64,000 nucleotides of DNA from positions 2,976,001 through 3,040,000 of the forward strand of contig NZ_CP029495.1 in NCBI RefSeq assembly GCF_003325475.1, given 5' to 3'. The stretch comes from Chromobacterium phragmitis (GTDB taxonomy: Bacteria > Pseudomonadota > Gammaproteobacteria > Burkholderiales > Chromobacteriaceae). Below, piece after piece: positions 8,861 to 16,203 of this stretch (its first letter is position 1; every line of letters starts with the position of its first letter). Under the pieces are notes generated by a model that was not told the DNA's origin, did no database searches, and saw only the letters and a list, made by a program, of their open reading frames with translations. Made by a program: the position numbers and the translations under genes.

Positions 8861-9238
8861 ATGAATGCAAGTCGTCCCGATTCTCCATGCATCGCCCTGT
8901 GCTCCACCGCCTTGGGCGACAATGTTTGCCGCGGTTGTGCGCGCACCTTCGCCGAGGTGGGCCAGTGGTGCTTCCTGACGACAGACGAGCGGGAGGCGGT
9001 GTGGCGGCGCCTGCCTGCGCGCCAGCGTTTGCTGCAATTGGCTGCGGCTTGCGGCGCATTATTGGAACTGGACATCCGCGATGGCGCGGAATGGGGCAGA
9101 TTGCCCGGCGGCGGCCACTATCGGCTGGATGAGGCCGGGTGGTTGCGTTGGCGCGGAGCGGATGCGGAGCCCGAGCAGGCTTGCGATGGCGCGGGACTCA
9201 CTTTGGAGCAGGCGGCATCCTGGCTGCTGTCGCGCTGA
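8861..9238 (+). CDS. DUF1289-domain protein
   Basis: The N-terminus SPCIALCSTALGDNVCRGC carries the Cys pattern of DUF1289, a short likely metal-binding domain of unknown function. The rest of the 125-aa protein is unassigned. I chose the ATG at 8861 (MNASRPDSPC); an upstream TTG at 8840 would add seven residues. The methyltransferase gene follows by 56 bases. Confidence 0.78.
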   Translation: MNASRPDSPCIALCSTALGDNVCRGCARTFAEVGQWCFLTTDEREAVWRRLPARQRLLQLAAACGALLELDIRDGAEWGRLPGGGHYRLDEAGWLRWRGADAEPEQACDGAGLTLEQAASWLLSR

Positions 9239-9294
9239 GGCCGGGAGGCTTGCTGGCGATAGCTGATTTTCGTCCGTTACACGAGGGAGGGGCG

Positions 9295-9870
9295 ATGGCG
9301 GATAGTTCCAAGGCGGATTTTTGGGAGCAACGGTACCGCGAGGGCGTGATGCCGTGGGAAGGCGCGCGATTGCCGCCGGCTGCGCGCGATTTTTTCTCCG
9401 CGCAGCCTCCCTGGCGAGTCTTGATGCCGGGATGCGGCAGCGCGGCGGACATGCCGCCCTTGCTGAGCATGGGGCATGAAGTGCTGGCGGTGGATTTCAG
9501 CGAAGCGGCGGTTGAGCTTGCCGCCAGGCAGTGGCCGATGGCGGCGGATAGCTTGCTGCTGGGCGATTTTTTCCATCTTGAGCTGCCCGTTTTCGACTGC
9601 GTGTTCGAACGGGCTTTTTTGTGCGCCTTGCCCGCCTTCATGCGAACGCAATATTCTGAGCGTGTGGCGGAGTTGACGCGGCCCGGCGGCGTGCTGGCCG
9701 GCGTGTTTTTCGTGGCGGATGCCGAGCGCGGCCCGCCGTTCGGCATCGCCGCAGAGGCATTGCGGGATTTGTTGTCGCCAAGTTTCGAGCTGGAGGAGGA
9801 TGCGGCGCTGGAGCGAAGCCTGGAGGTGTTTCGCAACCAGGAGCGCTGGATGGTGTGGCGGCGGAAGTGA
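9295..9870 (+). CDS. Class I SAM-dependent methyltransferase, thiopurine-methyltransferase-like
   Basis: A 191-aa protein starting MADSSKADFWEQRYREG. It has motif I (VLMPGCGSAAD, about residues 44-54), an acidic end of strand 2 (VLAVDFSEAAVE) and FDCVFERAFLCALP. FWxxRY...MPWE at the N-terminus and the lack of extra domains fit the TPMT-like family, which methylates small sulphur, selenium or halide substrates. The substrate is unknown. The start has a GAGGGAGG site. Confidence 0.8.
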   Translation: MADSSKADFWEQRYREGVMPWEGARLPPAARDFFSAQPPWRVLMPGCGSAADMPPLLSMGHEVLAVDFSEAAVELAARQWPMAADSLLLGDFFHLELPVFDCVFERAFLCALPAFMRTQYSERVAELTRPGGVLAGVFFVADAERGPPFGIAAEALRDLLSPSFELEEDAALERSLEVFRNQERWMVWRRK

Positions 9871-9871
9871 T

Positions 9872-9885
9872 TTGATCTGGATCAA
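9872..9885. promoter_or_regulatory. Perfect FNR/Anr-type box
   Basis: TTGAT-CTGG-ATCAA is an exact match to the FNR/Anr consensus TTGAT-N4-ATCAA. It lies 98 bases before the chemoreceptor start and just after the methyltransferase stop, so it most likely makes the chemoreceptor gene oxygen-responsive. Binding is inferred. Confidence 0.7.
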
Positions 9886-9983
9886 GCGCGGGGCCGTGAA
9901 GCCGCTGGCAATTGTTGCGCGCATCGGAAAGAATAACGTCCTAATAAAAAGTAGCGGCGGGATCAGCCGCATGAGGAGAGCAA

Positions 9984-11783
9984 ATGGAGTGGTTTTGGCG
10001 GCTGTATGCGTTCTCGGAAAAGACATTCTGGAATACGCTCAGCAGAAAGCTGTGCAGTTTCTTCTTCATCAGCCTGTTCCAGTTGTTGATGGTGATCTAC
10101 AGCTACCATGCGTTGTCGGACATTCGCGACAAGCTGCGCGGAGCGGGCGTGTCGTCCGCGGTGATGGCGAGCGTGGAGGCGAGCATAGACAGCGCCTTGT
10201 ATTGGACGGCTGGCCTGTGGCTGCTCAGCTTCGTCTTCATCGCCTTCATGGTGTGGTATCTGCGTTACCTGATCGTGCGCCCCTTGCGCATGATCATCCA
10301 GATTTTCAATGAAATCGGCGCCGGCGCCGGCGATCTGTCGCGCGAGATTCCTACGGTCACCTACGACGAAATCCGCGAACTGTCTCTGTCCTATAACCGC
10401 TTCTTGCTGAAAATGCGCGAAATCATCAGCAAGGTGAGGCTGATGACGGTGCGCATCGCGATGGATTCGGCAGTGACGCGGCGCAACGTCACGGAGTCGC
10501 TGTGCAGCGCACGGCAGCAGGATGAGTTGGCCAAGGAGGTGAGACAGGCCAGCGACGACTCCACCCGCGGCGCCGGGTTGGTCACCGAGCAGACCGAGGC
10601 GATTTCCGCCACCACCGCGGAAAACTTGCGGGTGGCGCGCGATTCTTACCAAGAGCTGCGTGTAGTGACTGACAGCATTCACGACATCAGCCGCAAGGTA
10701 GGCCACTTCAATCATACCGTGGCGGAGCTGAGCAGCCGTTCGGCCAGCATCAAGACCATCGTAGACCTGATCAAGGACGTGTCGGAGCAGACCAATCTGC
10801 TGGCGCTGAACGCGGCGATCGAGGCGGCGCGGGCGGGTGAGAGCGGCCGCGGCTTCGCCGTGGTGGCGGACGAGGTGCGCAAGCTGGCGGAGCGGGTGAA
10901 AACCGCCACCGACGAAATTTCCGGCAACATCGACGGCATGCTGGGGCTGGTGGCCAATACCCGGCAGGAGACCGAGGCGATCACCGCCGATACCAACCAG
11001 GCGCGGGAGGTGATCTCGCGCGCATCCGAGCATTTCAGCAAGATGATGGGCGACTTCGAGTCCACCTCCAGCAGTCTGAACCAGATCGCGGCGGCGATGC
11101 ATGGATTCGCCGACAGCAATCAGCAGGTGAATCGGAATGTGGCCGAGATCCACCAGTTGGGTCAGCTGGTGAATGGCCGGCTGGGGCAGACCGAAAAAGC
11201 CGCCACCGAGCTGACCGGCGCGGCGGAGCAAGTGCAGGAGCTGGTTTCCAAGTTCGTCATCGGCGACGGCGCGTTCGACAAGGCGGTGACCGAAGCGCGG
11301 GGCGTGCGCGATCAGGTGCAGCGTTTGCTGCAAGAGGCGCTGCAGGGCGGGCTGGATCTGTTCGATCAGCGTTATCAGCCCATCGCCGGCACCGCGCCGG
11401 CCAAGTACCGGACCGCCTACGACGCCAAGTTGGAAAAATGGTTGCAGCCGCTGCTGGATCAGGTGGTGGGTTTGATTCCGGGCGGCAAGTTCTGCGTGGC
11501 GGTGGATGGCAACGGTTACGCGCCTACCCATAACAGCTGGTACAGCAGGCCGCCTAGCGGCGATCCCGCCAAGGATCTGGTGGAGAGCCGCGACAAGCGC
11601 ATTTTCAACGATGCCGCGGGTTTGCGCGCGGCGCGCAATGCGCAGCCTTTCCTGCTGCAGACCTATAGCCGGGATACCGGGGAAGTGTTGTCCGAAGTGG
11701 TGCTGCCGCTGGAATTGCGCGGCAGGCACTGGGGCGCGCTGAGGGTGGGCTTCGATCCGCGCGCCTTGCTGGAGCAGAATTAG
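9984..11783 (+). CDS. Methyl-accepting chemotaxis protein with a C-terminal sensor-like domain
   Basis: A 599-aa chemoreceptor. Two membrane segments (about residues 20-45 and 74-98) enclose only about 30 periplasmic residues, too few for a normal ligand domain. HAMP follows. The signalling tip DVSEQTNLLALNAAIEAARA lies near residue 270. About 150 residues follow the signalling domain (YQPIAGTAPAKYRTAYD... FLLQTYSRDTGEVLSEV...GRHWGALRVGF), resembling C-terminal cytoplasmic sensor domains seen in some proteobacterial receptors. The ligand is unknown. An FNR box upstream suggests a role in low-oxygen behaviour. The start has GAGGAGA at good spacing. Confidence 0.9.
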   Translation: MEWFWRLYAFSEKTFWNTLSRKLCSFFFISLFQLLMVIYSYHALSDIRDKLRGAGVSSAVMASVEASIDSALYWTAGLWLLSFVFIAFMVWYLRYLIVRPLRMIIQIFNEIGAGAGDLSREIPTVTYDEIRELSLSYNRFLLKMREIISKVRLMTVRIAMDSAVTRRNVTESLCSARQQDELAKEVRQASDDSTRGAGLVTEQTEAISATTAENLRVARDSYQELRVVTDSIHDISRKVGHFNHTVAELSSRSASIKTIVDLIKDVSEQTNLLALNAAIEAARAGESGRGFAVVADEVRKLAERVKTATDEISGNIDGMLGLVANTRQETEAITADTNQAREVISRASEHFSKMMGDFESTSSSLNQIAAAMHGFADSNQQVNRNVAEIHQLGQLVNGRLGQTEKAATELTGAAEQVQELVSKFVIGDGAFDKAVTEARGVRDQVQRLLQEALQGGLDLFDQRYQPIAGTAPAKYRTAYDAKLEKWLQPLLDQVVGLIPGGKFCVAVDGNGYAPTHNSWYSRPPSGDPAKDLVESRDKRIFNDAAGLRAARNAQPFLLQTYSRDTGEVLSEVVLPLELRGRHWGALRVGFDPRALLEQN

Positions 11784-11801
11784 CATTGGCCGGGCGAGAA
11801 G

Positions 11802-11829
11802 AAAAAGGGAGGCGGTGGCCTCCCTTTTT
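11802..11829. terminator. Bidirectional terminator between convergent genes
   Basis: AAAAAGGGAGGC pairs with GCCTCCCTTTTT. It serves the chemoreceptor (+) and the UPF0016 transporter (-), which converge here. Confidence 0.85.
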
Positions 11830-11846
11830 CGCGCCTGCCGCGGCGT

Positions 11847-12416
11847 TCAAAGCGATAGCGGCGTCATCAGGGTGGCGATGCCCAGGCCGATGAACAGGAC
11901 GGCGGCAATGCTGTGCATCAACTTCTGCGGCAGCTTTTTGGCGGCGACGTCGCCCAGCAGAACCGCCGGCACATTGGCCAGCATCATGCCCAGCGTGGTG
12001 CCGGCCACCACCATGTAAAGCTGCTCCGGGAAGCGGGCGGACAGCGCGACGGTGGCGATCTGGGTCTTGTCGCCCATCTCGGCGATGAAGAAGGCGATGA
12101 CGGTGGTGCCGAAAATGCCGAAGCGCTCGCTCAGCTTGTCATCGTCGTCCAGCTTGTCGGGTATCAGCATCCAGGCGGCCATCGCGATGAAGGACAGGCC
12201 CAGGCCCCAGCGCATGATGTCGGGACCGACCTTGGCCATGATCCATTGGCCGACGGCGGCGGCGGCGAAGTGGTTGACCAACGTGGCCACGAAAATGCCC
12301 AGGATGATGGGAACGGGTTTTTTGAAGCGGGAGGCGAGCACCAGGGCGAGCAGTTGCGTCTTGTCGCCGATTTCGGCCAATGCCACCACGCCGGTGGAAA
12401 TCAGGAAGGCTTGCAT
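11847..12416 (-). CDS. UPF0016/GDT1 (TMEM165) family manganese exporter
   Basis: A 189-aa, roughly six-helix membrane protein with two copies of the family motif E-x-G-D-K-T: ALAEIGDKTQLLAL near the N-terminus and IAEMGDKTQIATV in the middle. This duplicated motif defines the UPF0016 cation family, whose bacterial members (for example MneA of Vibrio) export Mn2+. The start is the ATG at 12416 (MQAFLISTGVV) with a GGAG site. The open frame continues upstream, but that part is the riboswitch. Mn2+ control is supported by the leader. Confidence 0.9.
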   Translation of the reverse strand: MQAFLISTGVVALAEIGDKTQLLALVLASRFKKPVPIILGIFVATLVNHFAAAAVGQWIMAKVGPDIMRWGLGLSFIAMAAWMLIPDKLDDDDKLSERFGIFGTTVIAFFIAEMGDKTQIATVALSARFPEQLYMVVAGTTLGMMLANVPAVLLGDVAAKKLPQKLMHSIAAVLFIGLGIATLMTPLSL

Positions 12417-12419
12417 GAA

Positions 12420-12590
12420 AACTCCAGGGGCCGCGGATACGCCATGACAAGCCTGCGCCGCGGCCCCGCTGCGCGCAAACATGTCATGGGTCTTGCCAAA
12501 CGGAAGATCGTCGCAGCGACCATGGCGAATGCCAAGTGTGTTGATCGCTGCCGGCGCCGTCGAGCGCCGAGGCTACTCCCCCAGAACGGA
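12420..12590 (-). promoter_or_regulatory. yybP-ykoY manganese riboswitch
   Basis: Read on the minus strand, the leader contains the hallmark GGGGAGTAGCC (around 12582-12571), then TCAACACACTTGGC and TTGGCAAGACC, all typical of proteobacterial yybP-ykoY aptamers. Closer to the gene, GGGGCCGCGG and CCGCGGCCCC (12458-12467 and 12427-12436) form a 10-bp stem ending two bases from the GGAG ribosome site. CCATGACA and TGTCATGG (12482-12489, 12442-12449) can pair instead around its 5' arm. The expression platform is inferred. Confidence 0.85.
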
Positions 12591-12639
12591 TGCGATTGTA
12601 GGGGAATGGCCCGGCGGGGGCAAGCGCTTGAACGGGGCG

Positions 12640-13101
12640 TCAGTCGAGTTGCGAGGTGCAGCAGGGGCAGCGTGTGGCCTTTTCCGGTATGGCGGACAGG
12701 CAGTAGCGGCATTCCTTGGTGGCGGGCGAGGCGGGGGCGGGCGCGGCTTCTTCGCGCTTCAGCCGGTTGATGGCCTTGACCAGCATGAAGATGGCGAAGG
12801 CGACGATGGTGAAGCTGACCAGCGCGTTGATGAACAGGCCCAGGTTCAGCGTGGTGGCGCCGGCCTGCTTGGCTGCCGCGACGGAAACGTAGGGGCCTGC
12901 TTGCTTGGCGCCGTCCTTCAATACGAAAAACAGGTTGGAGAAATCGACATTGCCGATCAAGAGGCCAATCGGCGGCATGATCACGTCGTCGACCAGCGAT
13001 TTGACGATGGAGCCGAAAGCGCCGCCGATGACGACGCCGACTGCGAGGTCGATCACATTGCCTTTGACGGCGAATTCCTTGAATTCCTTCAGGACGGACA
13101 T
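12640..13101 (-). CDS. mscL: Large-conductance mechanosensitive channel with C-terminal zinc-ribbon tail
   Basis: Opens under membrane tension to relieve osmotic downshock. The 153-aa product starts MSVLKEFKEFAVKGNVIDLAVGV, the classic MscL N-terminal helix and pore segment, with a second membrane helix around residues 88-110. After the charged linker (LKREEAAPAPAS) it ends ECRYCLSAIPEKATRCPCC, two CxxC pairs that look like a small zinc ribbon instead of a plain tail. The first part is conventional; the tail's role is unknown. Confidence 0.95.
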   Translation of the reverse strand: MSVLKEFKEFAVKGNVIDLAVGVVIGGAFGSIVKSLVDDVIMPPIGLLIGNVDFSNLFFVLKDGAKQAGPYVSVAAAKQAGATTLNLGLFINALVSFTIVAFAIFMLVKAINRLKREEAAPAPASPATKECRYCLSAIPEKATRCPCCTSQLD

Positions 13102-13160
13102 GGCTTTTCCTTTTATTTGATAGCAAAAATTTTAACTGTTTTTGACGGTGGCTGGCAAAG

Positions 13161-14018
13161 TCAGCGCGCTTGCGGTTGCGCGCGAGGCCGCTCCGGCAAG
13201 GTGCCCAACAGCGCGCCGCCCAGAATCAGCAGGATGGCGACGGCGGCAAGCGAGTTGAGCTCGCCCTGGCCGCTGGCGGTCAGCAGCAGCGTGGACAGCA
13301 GCGGGGTGGCATAGGAAAGCGAGCCGATTTGCCGTGGATCGCCCAGGCGCAGCGCGCGCTCCCACAGGAAGAAGGCGCCGCCCATCGGTCCCAGGCCCAG
13401 CAGAGCCAACGTCGCCCATTGCGCCGCGCTGGGGGTGGCTGCGGGTTCGAGCAGCGCGTGGCATAGCAGCGACAACAGGCCGGAGGCCAGGCAGAAGCCG
13501 CCCATCGCGCTGCCGGAAAATGCCGGCAGCCGGCCCAGCAGCAGGCTGAAGGTGGACCAGACCGCGGCGGCGGACATCGCCAGCAGATAGCCGGACAGGT
13601 ATTGCTGGGACAGCGCCAGCTGGCCGCCGGTGACGATCAGGCCGGCGCCGATGAAACCCAGCGCGCCGCCGAGGATGTGCCGCCGGCTGAGGCGGGAGCC
13701 GGGGCGGAACCGGGGCGTCAGCAGCACGATCAGCAATGGCCACAGGTAATTGAGCAGGTTGGCTTCCAGCGTCGGCGCGTGGCGGAAGGCGAAGAACAGC
13801 AGAAAGTGGTAGCCGAACAGGCCGTAGATGCCGGCCAGCAGTGTGGAGAGCGGCACTTTCCAGTCGCGGATGCGGTGGATGGAAAGCAGGCTGCCTGCGC
13901 ACAGGCTGACGCCGACGACGAAGAAGGGCGGCAGGGTTCGGGTCATCGCGCCCAGCGTGGCGAGCGAAGCCCACAGCAGGATGGCGCCTAGGGCGAGGGG
14001 GATGGGGTGCTTCAACAT
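13161..14018 (-). CDS. EamA/DMT-family exporter
   Basis: A 285-aa protein with about ten hydrophobic segments and an internal two-fold EamA repeat (for example LGGALGFIGAGLIVTGG and LGLGPMGGAFFLWERAL). This is the drug/metabolite transporter fold. Members export amino acids, metabolites or drugs; the substrate cannot be told. The true start is the ATG at 14018 (MLKHPIPLALGAI) with a GGAG site. The longer open frame runs backwards through tRNA-Asn and is not coding there. Confidence 0.87.
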   Translation of the reverse strand: MLKHPIPLALGAILLWASLATLGAMTRTLPPFFVVGVSLCAGSLLSIHRIRDWKVPLSTLLAGIYGLFGYHFLLFFAFRHAPTLEANLLNYLWPLLIVLLTPRFRPGSRLSRRHILGGALGFIGAGLIVTGGQLALSQQYLSGYLLAMSAAAVWSTFSLLLGRLPAFSGSAMGGFCLASGLLSLLCHALLEPAATPSAAQWATLALLGLGPMGGAFFLWERALRLGDPRQIGSLSYATPLLSTLLLTASGQGELNSLAAVAILLILGGALLGTLPERPRAQPQAR

Positions 14019-14063
14019 CGTTTCTCCGGTGGGTGGAGACGATTGTAAAAGGGAAACGCCAAA

Positions 14064-14092
14064 CGAAAAAGCCGCAGCTTGCGCTGCGGCTT
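14064..14092 (-). terminator. Terminator of the tRNA-Asn cluster
   Basis: AAGCCGCAGC and GCTGCGGCTT pair (14069-14078 with 14083-14092). On the minus strand the stem is followed by TTTTTCG, so it ends the leftward tRNA transcript. Confidence 0.8.
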
Positions 14093-14101
14093 GTCGTATT
14101 C

Positions 14102-14177
14102 TGGCTCCCCGAGCAGGGCTCGAACCTGCGACCTGCGGATTAACAGTCCGTCGCTCTACCAACTGAGCTATCAGGGA
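14102..14177 (-). tRNA. tRNA-Asn (GTT), copy 1
   Basis: A 76-base cloverleaf on the minus strand. Acceptor TCCCTGA pairs with TCGGGGA, then G and encoded CCA; the anticodon is GTT. The D-loop reads GTTGGTA, one base different from the other two copies. Confidence 0.96.
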
Positions 14178-14210
14178 ACAAAACTTTGAATTGGGCGCCG
14201 TGAGGCGGTG

Positions 14211-14286
14211 TGGCTCCCCGAGCAGGGCTCGAACCTGCGACCTGCGGATTAACAGTCCGTCGCTCTACCGACTGAGCTATCAGGGA
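14211..14286 (-). tRNA. tRNA-Asn (GTT), copy 2
   Basis: Same structure as copy 1 with D-loop GTCGGTA. The 33-base spacers between copies are unrelated, so only the genes are duplicated. Confidence 0.96.
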
Positions 14287-14318
14287 ACACATGACACTCA
14301 AAATTCGCCAAGATGAAC

Positions 14319-14394
14319 TGGCTCCCCGAGCAGGGCTCGAACCTGCGACCTGCGGATTAACAGTCCGTCGCTCTACCGACTGAGCTATCAGGGA
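14319..14394 (-). tRNA. tRNA-Asn (GTT), copy 3, promoter-proximal
   Basis: Identical in sequence to copy 2. It is first in the transcript, 16 bases after the predicted -10 box. Confidence 0.96.
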
Positions 14395-14410
14395 ATTGAG
14401 TGAGGGCGAA

Positions 14411-14439
14411 CTATATACGGAGCCTGCCTCGCGTGTCAA
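14411..14439 (-). promoter_or_regulatory. Promoter of the tRNA-Asn cluster
   Basis: On the minus strand TTGACA (14439-14434) is followed after 16-18 bases by TATATAGT (around 14418-14411). It is a near-consensus sigma-70 promoter. Confidence 0.8.
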
Positions 14440-14605
14440 TGCCAGAATGGCGAAAAAATGCCAGGTTTTCCGGGTGCCTGCCAATGCGGTGGCTTAGGTG
14501 TTTGTTCCGGAATGATATTTCATCGCGCATATCTTGCGCAGCTGGCGATGGGGCTGTTGTTGGCGGTAAGATCGGCCATCGAAATCCAAGCGGGAGAAGA
14601 CGGAC

Positions 14606-15640
14606 ATGGATGCATTTTGGAACGATTGGCTGGTGGGCCATGGTTTGAGGCGAGATGAAAGCGGAGAGGCGTCGCTGGAGGAGCATATGGCTCAGTTGGC
14701 CGCTCTGGAAAATGGCTCAACTCTGGCGCCGTTGTATAACTTCGCGGTGATTCGAGTGGAGGGGGAGGATGCCCAAACTTTTCTGCAGGGCCAACTGTCG
14801 AATGACATTCGGGACGTAAGCGAGTCTCGCGCGCAATACAGCACTTACTCCACGGCCAAGGGGCGGATGCTGGCCAGTTTTCTGATTTGGGCCCATGGCG
14901 GCGCCTACTATTTGATGACGGCGGCGGATATCGCCGAAACCGTCGCCAAAAGACTGGCCATGTTTGTGTTGCGTTCGAAAGTGAAAGTGATGCTGGACGA
15001 CAGCTGGTCGTTATTGGGCTTGTCAGGTAATTCGGCCAGGGCCGCATTGCAAAAGCATTTTCCCGCAATTGATCAAATCGACAGCCTGCAATGCGCTGGA
15101 CAATCGCAGGCGGTGCTGATCGCCTTGCCCAATGGCACGTATTTGCTGGCATTGGGAAGCGGTTGCTCCGTGGGAAAGGAGCTTGCGCAGGAGGAGGGGC
15201 TGAGTCCGATTCTGCCCGCAGCTTGGGCATTGAAGGACATTCAAGCGGGTATTGCCTGGGTGACGCGGGCGACACAAGAGCAGTTTGTGGCGCAGATGGC
15301 GAATATGGAATTGATCGGTGCGGTCAATTTCAAGAAGGGCTGCTATCCCGGTCAGGAAATCGTGGCGCGCAGCCAGTATCTGGGCAAGATGAAGCGTCGA
15401 ATGTTCAAGGTGGCTTTCGATTCAGCCTTGGCCGTCGGCGCCAAGCTTTATAGTCCGCAATTGCCGGATCAGTCTGTCGGCATGATGGCGGCGGTTTGCC
15501 GACTGGGGGAGCGAGAGTTCCTGGGATTGGCGGTTGCGCAATCTCAAACTTGGGATGCTGGCATATTTGCCGATGAAAGTCATACTGTCGCTTTGCGTCG
15601 ACTTGAATTGCCTTACGCGATCGAATCCGTAACGGAATAA
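14606..15640 (+). CDS. ygfZ: YgfZ/GcvT-like folate-binding protein (Fe-S cluster repair)
   Basis: A 344-aa relative of the aminomethyltransferase GcvT. The YgfZ hallmark KGCYPGQE lies near residue 243, with its conserved Cys. The N-terminal fold includes VEGEDAQTFLQGQLSNDI. In E. coli YgfZ supports Fe-S enzymes such as MiaB in a folate-dependent way. The length is close to the family (about 325). The start has a GGGAGAAG site. The gene stands alone. Confidence 0.93.
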   Translation: MDAFWNDWLVGHGLRRDESGEASLEEHMAQLAALENGSTLAPLYNFAVIRVEGEDAQTFLQGQLSNDIRDVSESRAQYSTYSTAKGRMLASFLIWAHGGAYYLMTAADIAETVAKRLAMFVLRSKVKVMLDDSWSLLGLSGNSARAALQKHFPAIDQIDSLQCAGQSQAVLIALPNGTYLLALGSGCSVGKELAQEEGLSPILPAAWALKDIQAGIAWVTRATQEQFVAQMANMELIGAVNFKKGCYPGQEIVARSQYLGKMKRRMFKVAFDSALAVGAKLYSPQLPDQSVGMMAAVCRLGEREFLGLAVAQSQTWDAGIFADESHTVALRRLELPYAIESVTE

Positions 15641-15666
15641 TGGGTAATTCGTTTTCTTTTTTATCC

Positions 15667-15696
15667 TTGACTTGTTCCATTTCAATTGGCTACATT
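15667..15696 (+). promoter_or_regulatory. Promoter of the H-NS-like gene
   Basis: TTGACT (15667-15672), 18 bases, TACATT (15691-15696), in an AT-rich patch 43 bases upstream of the start. Confidence 0.6.
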
Positions 15697-15738
15697 ACAT
15701 CCTGTAAATCGCTAAACCAATAATCAAGGGAACATGTT

Positions 15739-16044
15739 ATGGATCTGTCCAAGCTGGAATTCACCGCGCTGGTCGCACTGAAGGCTGACGTAGAAAACGA
15801 AATCAAGCGTCGCGAAGTCGAAGAAAAGTCCAAGGCCAAAAAGCAGATCATCGAGTTGGCCCGCGCCTATGGTTTGAGCGTGGAAGACGTGCTGAGCAAG
15901 GCTGTGGCGGTTCGCAAGCCTGTGGAGGCCAAGTATCGCCATCCGAACGACAACAGCCTGACCTGGACCGGTCGCGGTCGCAAACCGGCTTGGGTTCAGT
16001 CCTGGATCGACAGCGGCAAGAAACTGGAAGCCCTGGCCATCTGA
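15739..16044 (+). CDS. H-NS-family nucleoid protein
   Basis: A 101-aa DNA-binding silencer of the MvaT/H-NS/BpH3-like group. The N-terminal half is a charged coiled coil (LVALKADVENEIKRREVEEKSKAKKQ) for oligomerisation. The C-terminal half has the H-NS DNA-binding pattern YRHPNDNSLTWTGRGRKPAWV. Proteins of this type silence AT-rich foreign DNA. It has its own promoter and terminator. Confidence 0.93.
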   Translation: MDLSKLEFTALVALKADVENEIKRREVEEKSKAKKQIIELARAYGLSVEDVLSKAVAVRKPVEAKYRHPNDNSLTWTGRGRKPAWVQSWIDSGKKLEALAI

Positions 16045-16057
16045 GTCTGGATTCAAA

Positions 16058-16088
16058 TAAAAAAAGCGCCTTCAGGCGCTTTTTTTTT
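16058..16088. terminator. Intrinsic terminator after the H-NS-like gene
   Basis: AAAAAGCGCC-TTCA-GGCGCTTTTT with a long T run. It could act in both directions. Confidence 0.9.
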
Positions 16089-16203
16089 GCTTGATCTTTT
16101 CTTCGCAAGCGGTGGAGGATGCCGCTTGCTATAAATAATGATGGCAAGCCTGCGCTGGCGGCGCTCCGCCCGGCTCGGGTGTCGAACGAAACTGGACAAA
16201 AGC

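Noticed and set aside
14102..14394. Three tandem units resembling direct repeats
   Set aside because: Each unit is a complete tRNA-Asn cloverleaf and the spacers are unrelated, so they are tRNA genes and not a repeat array.
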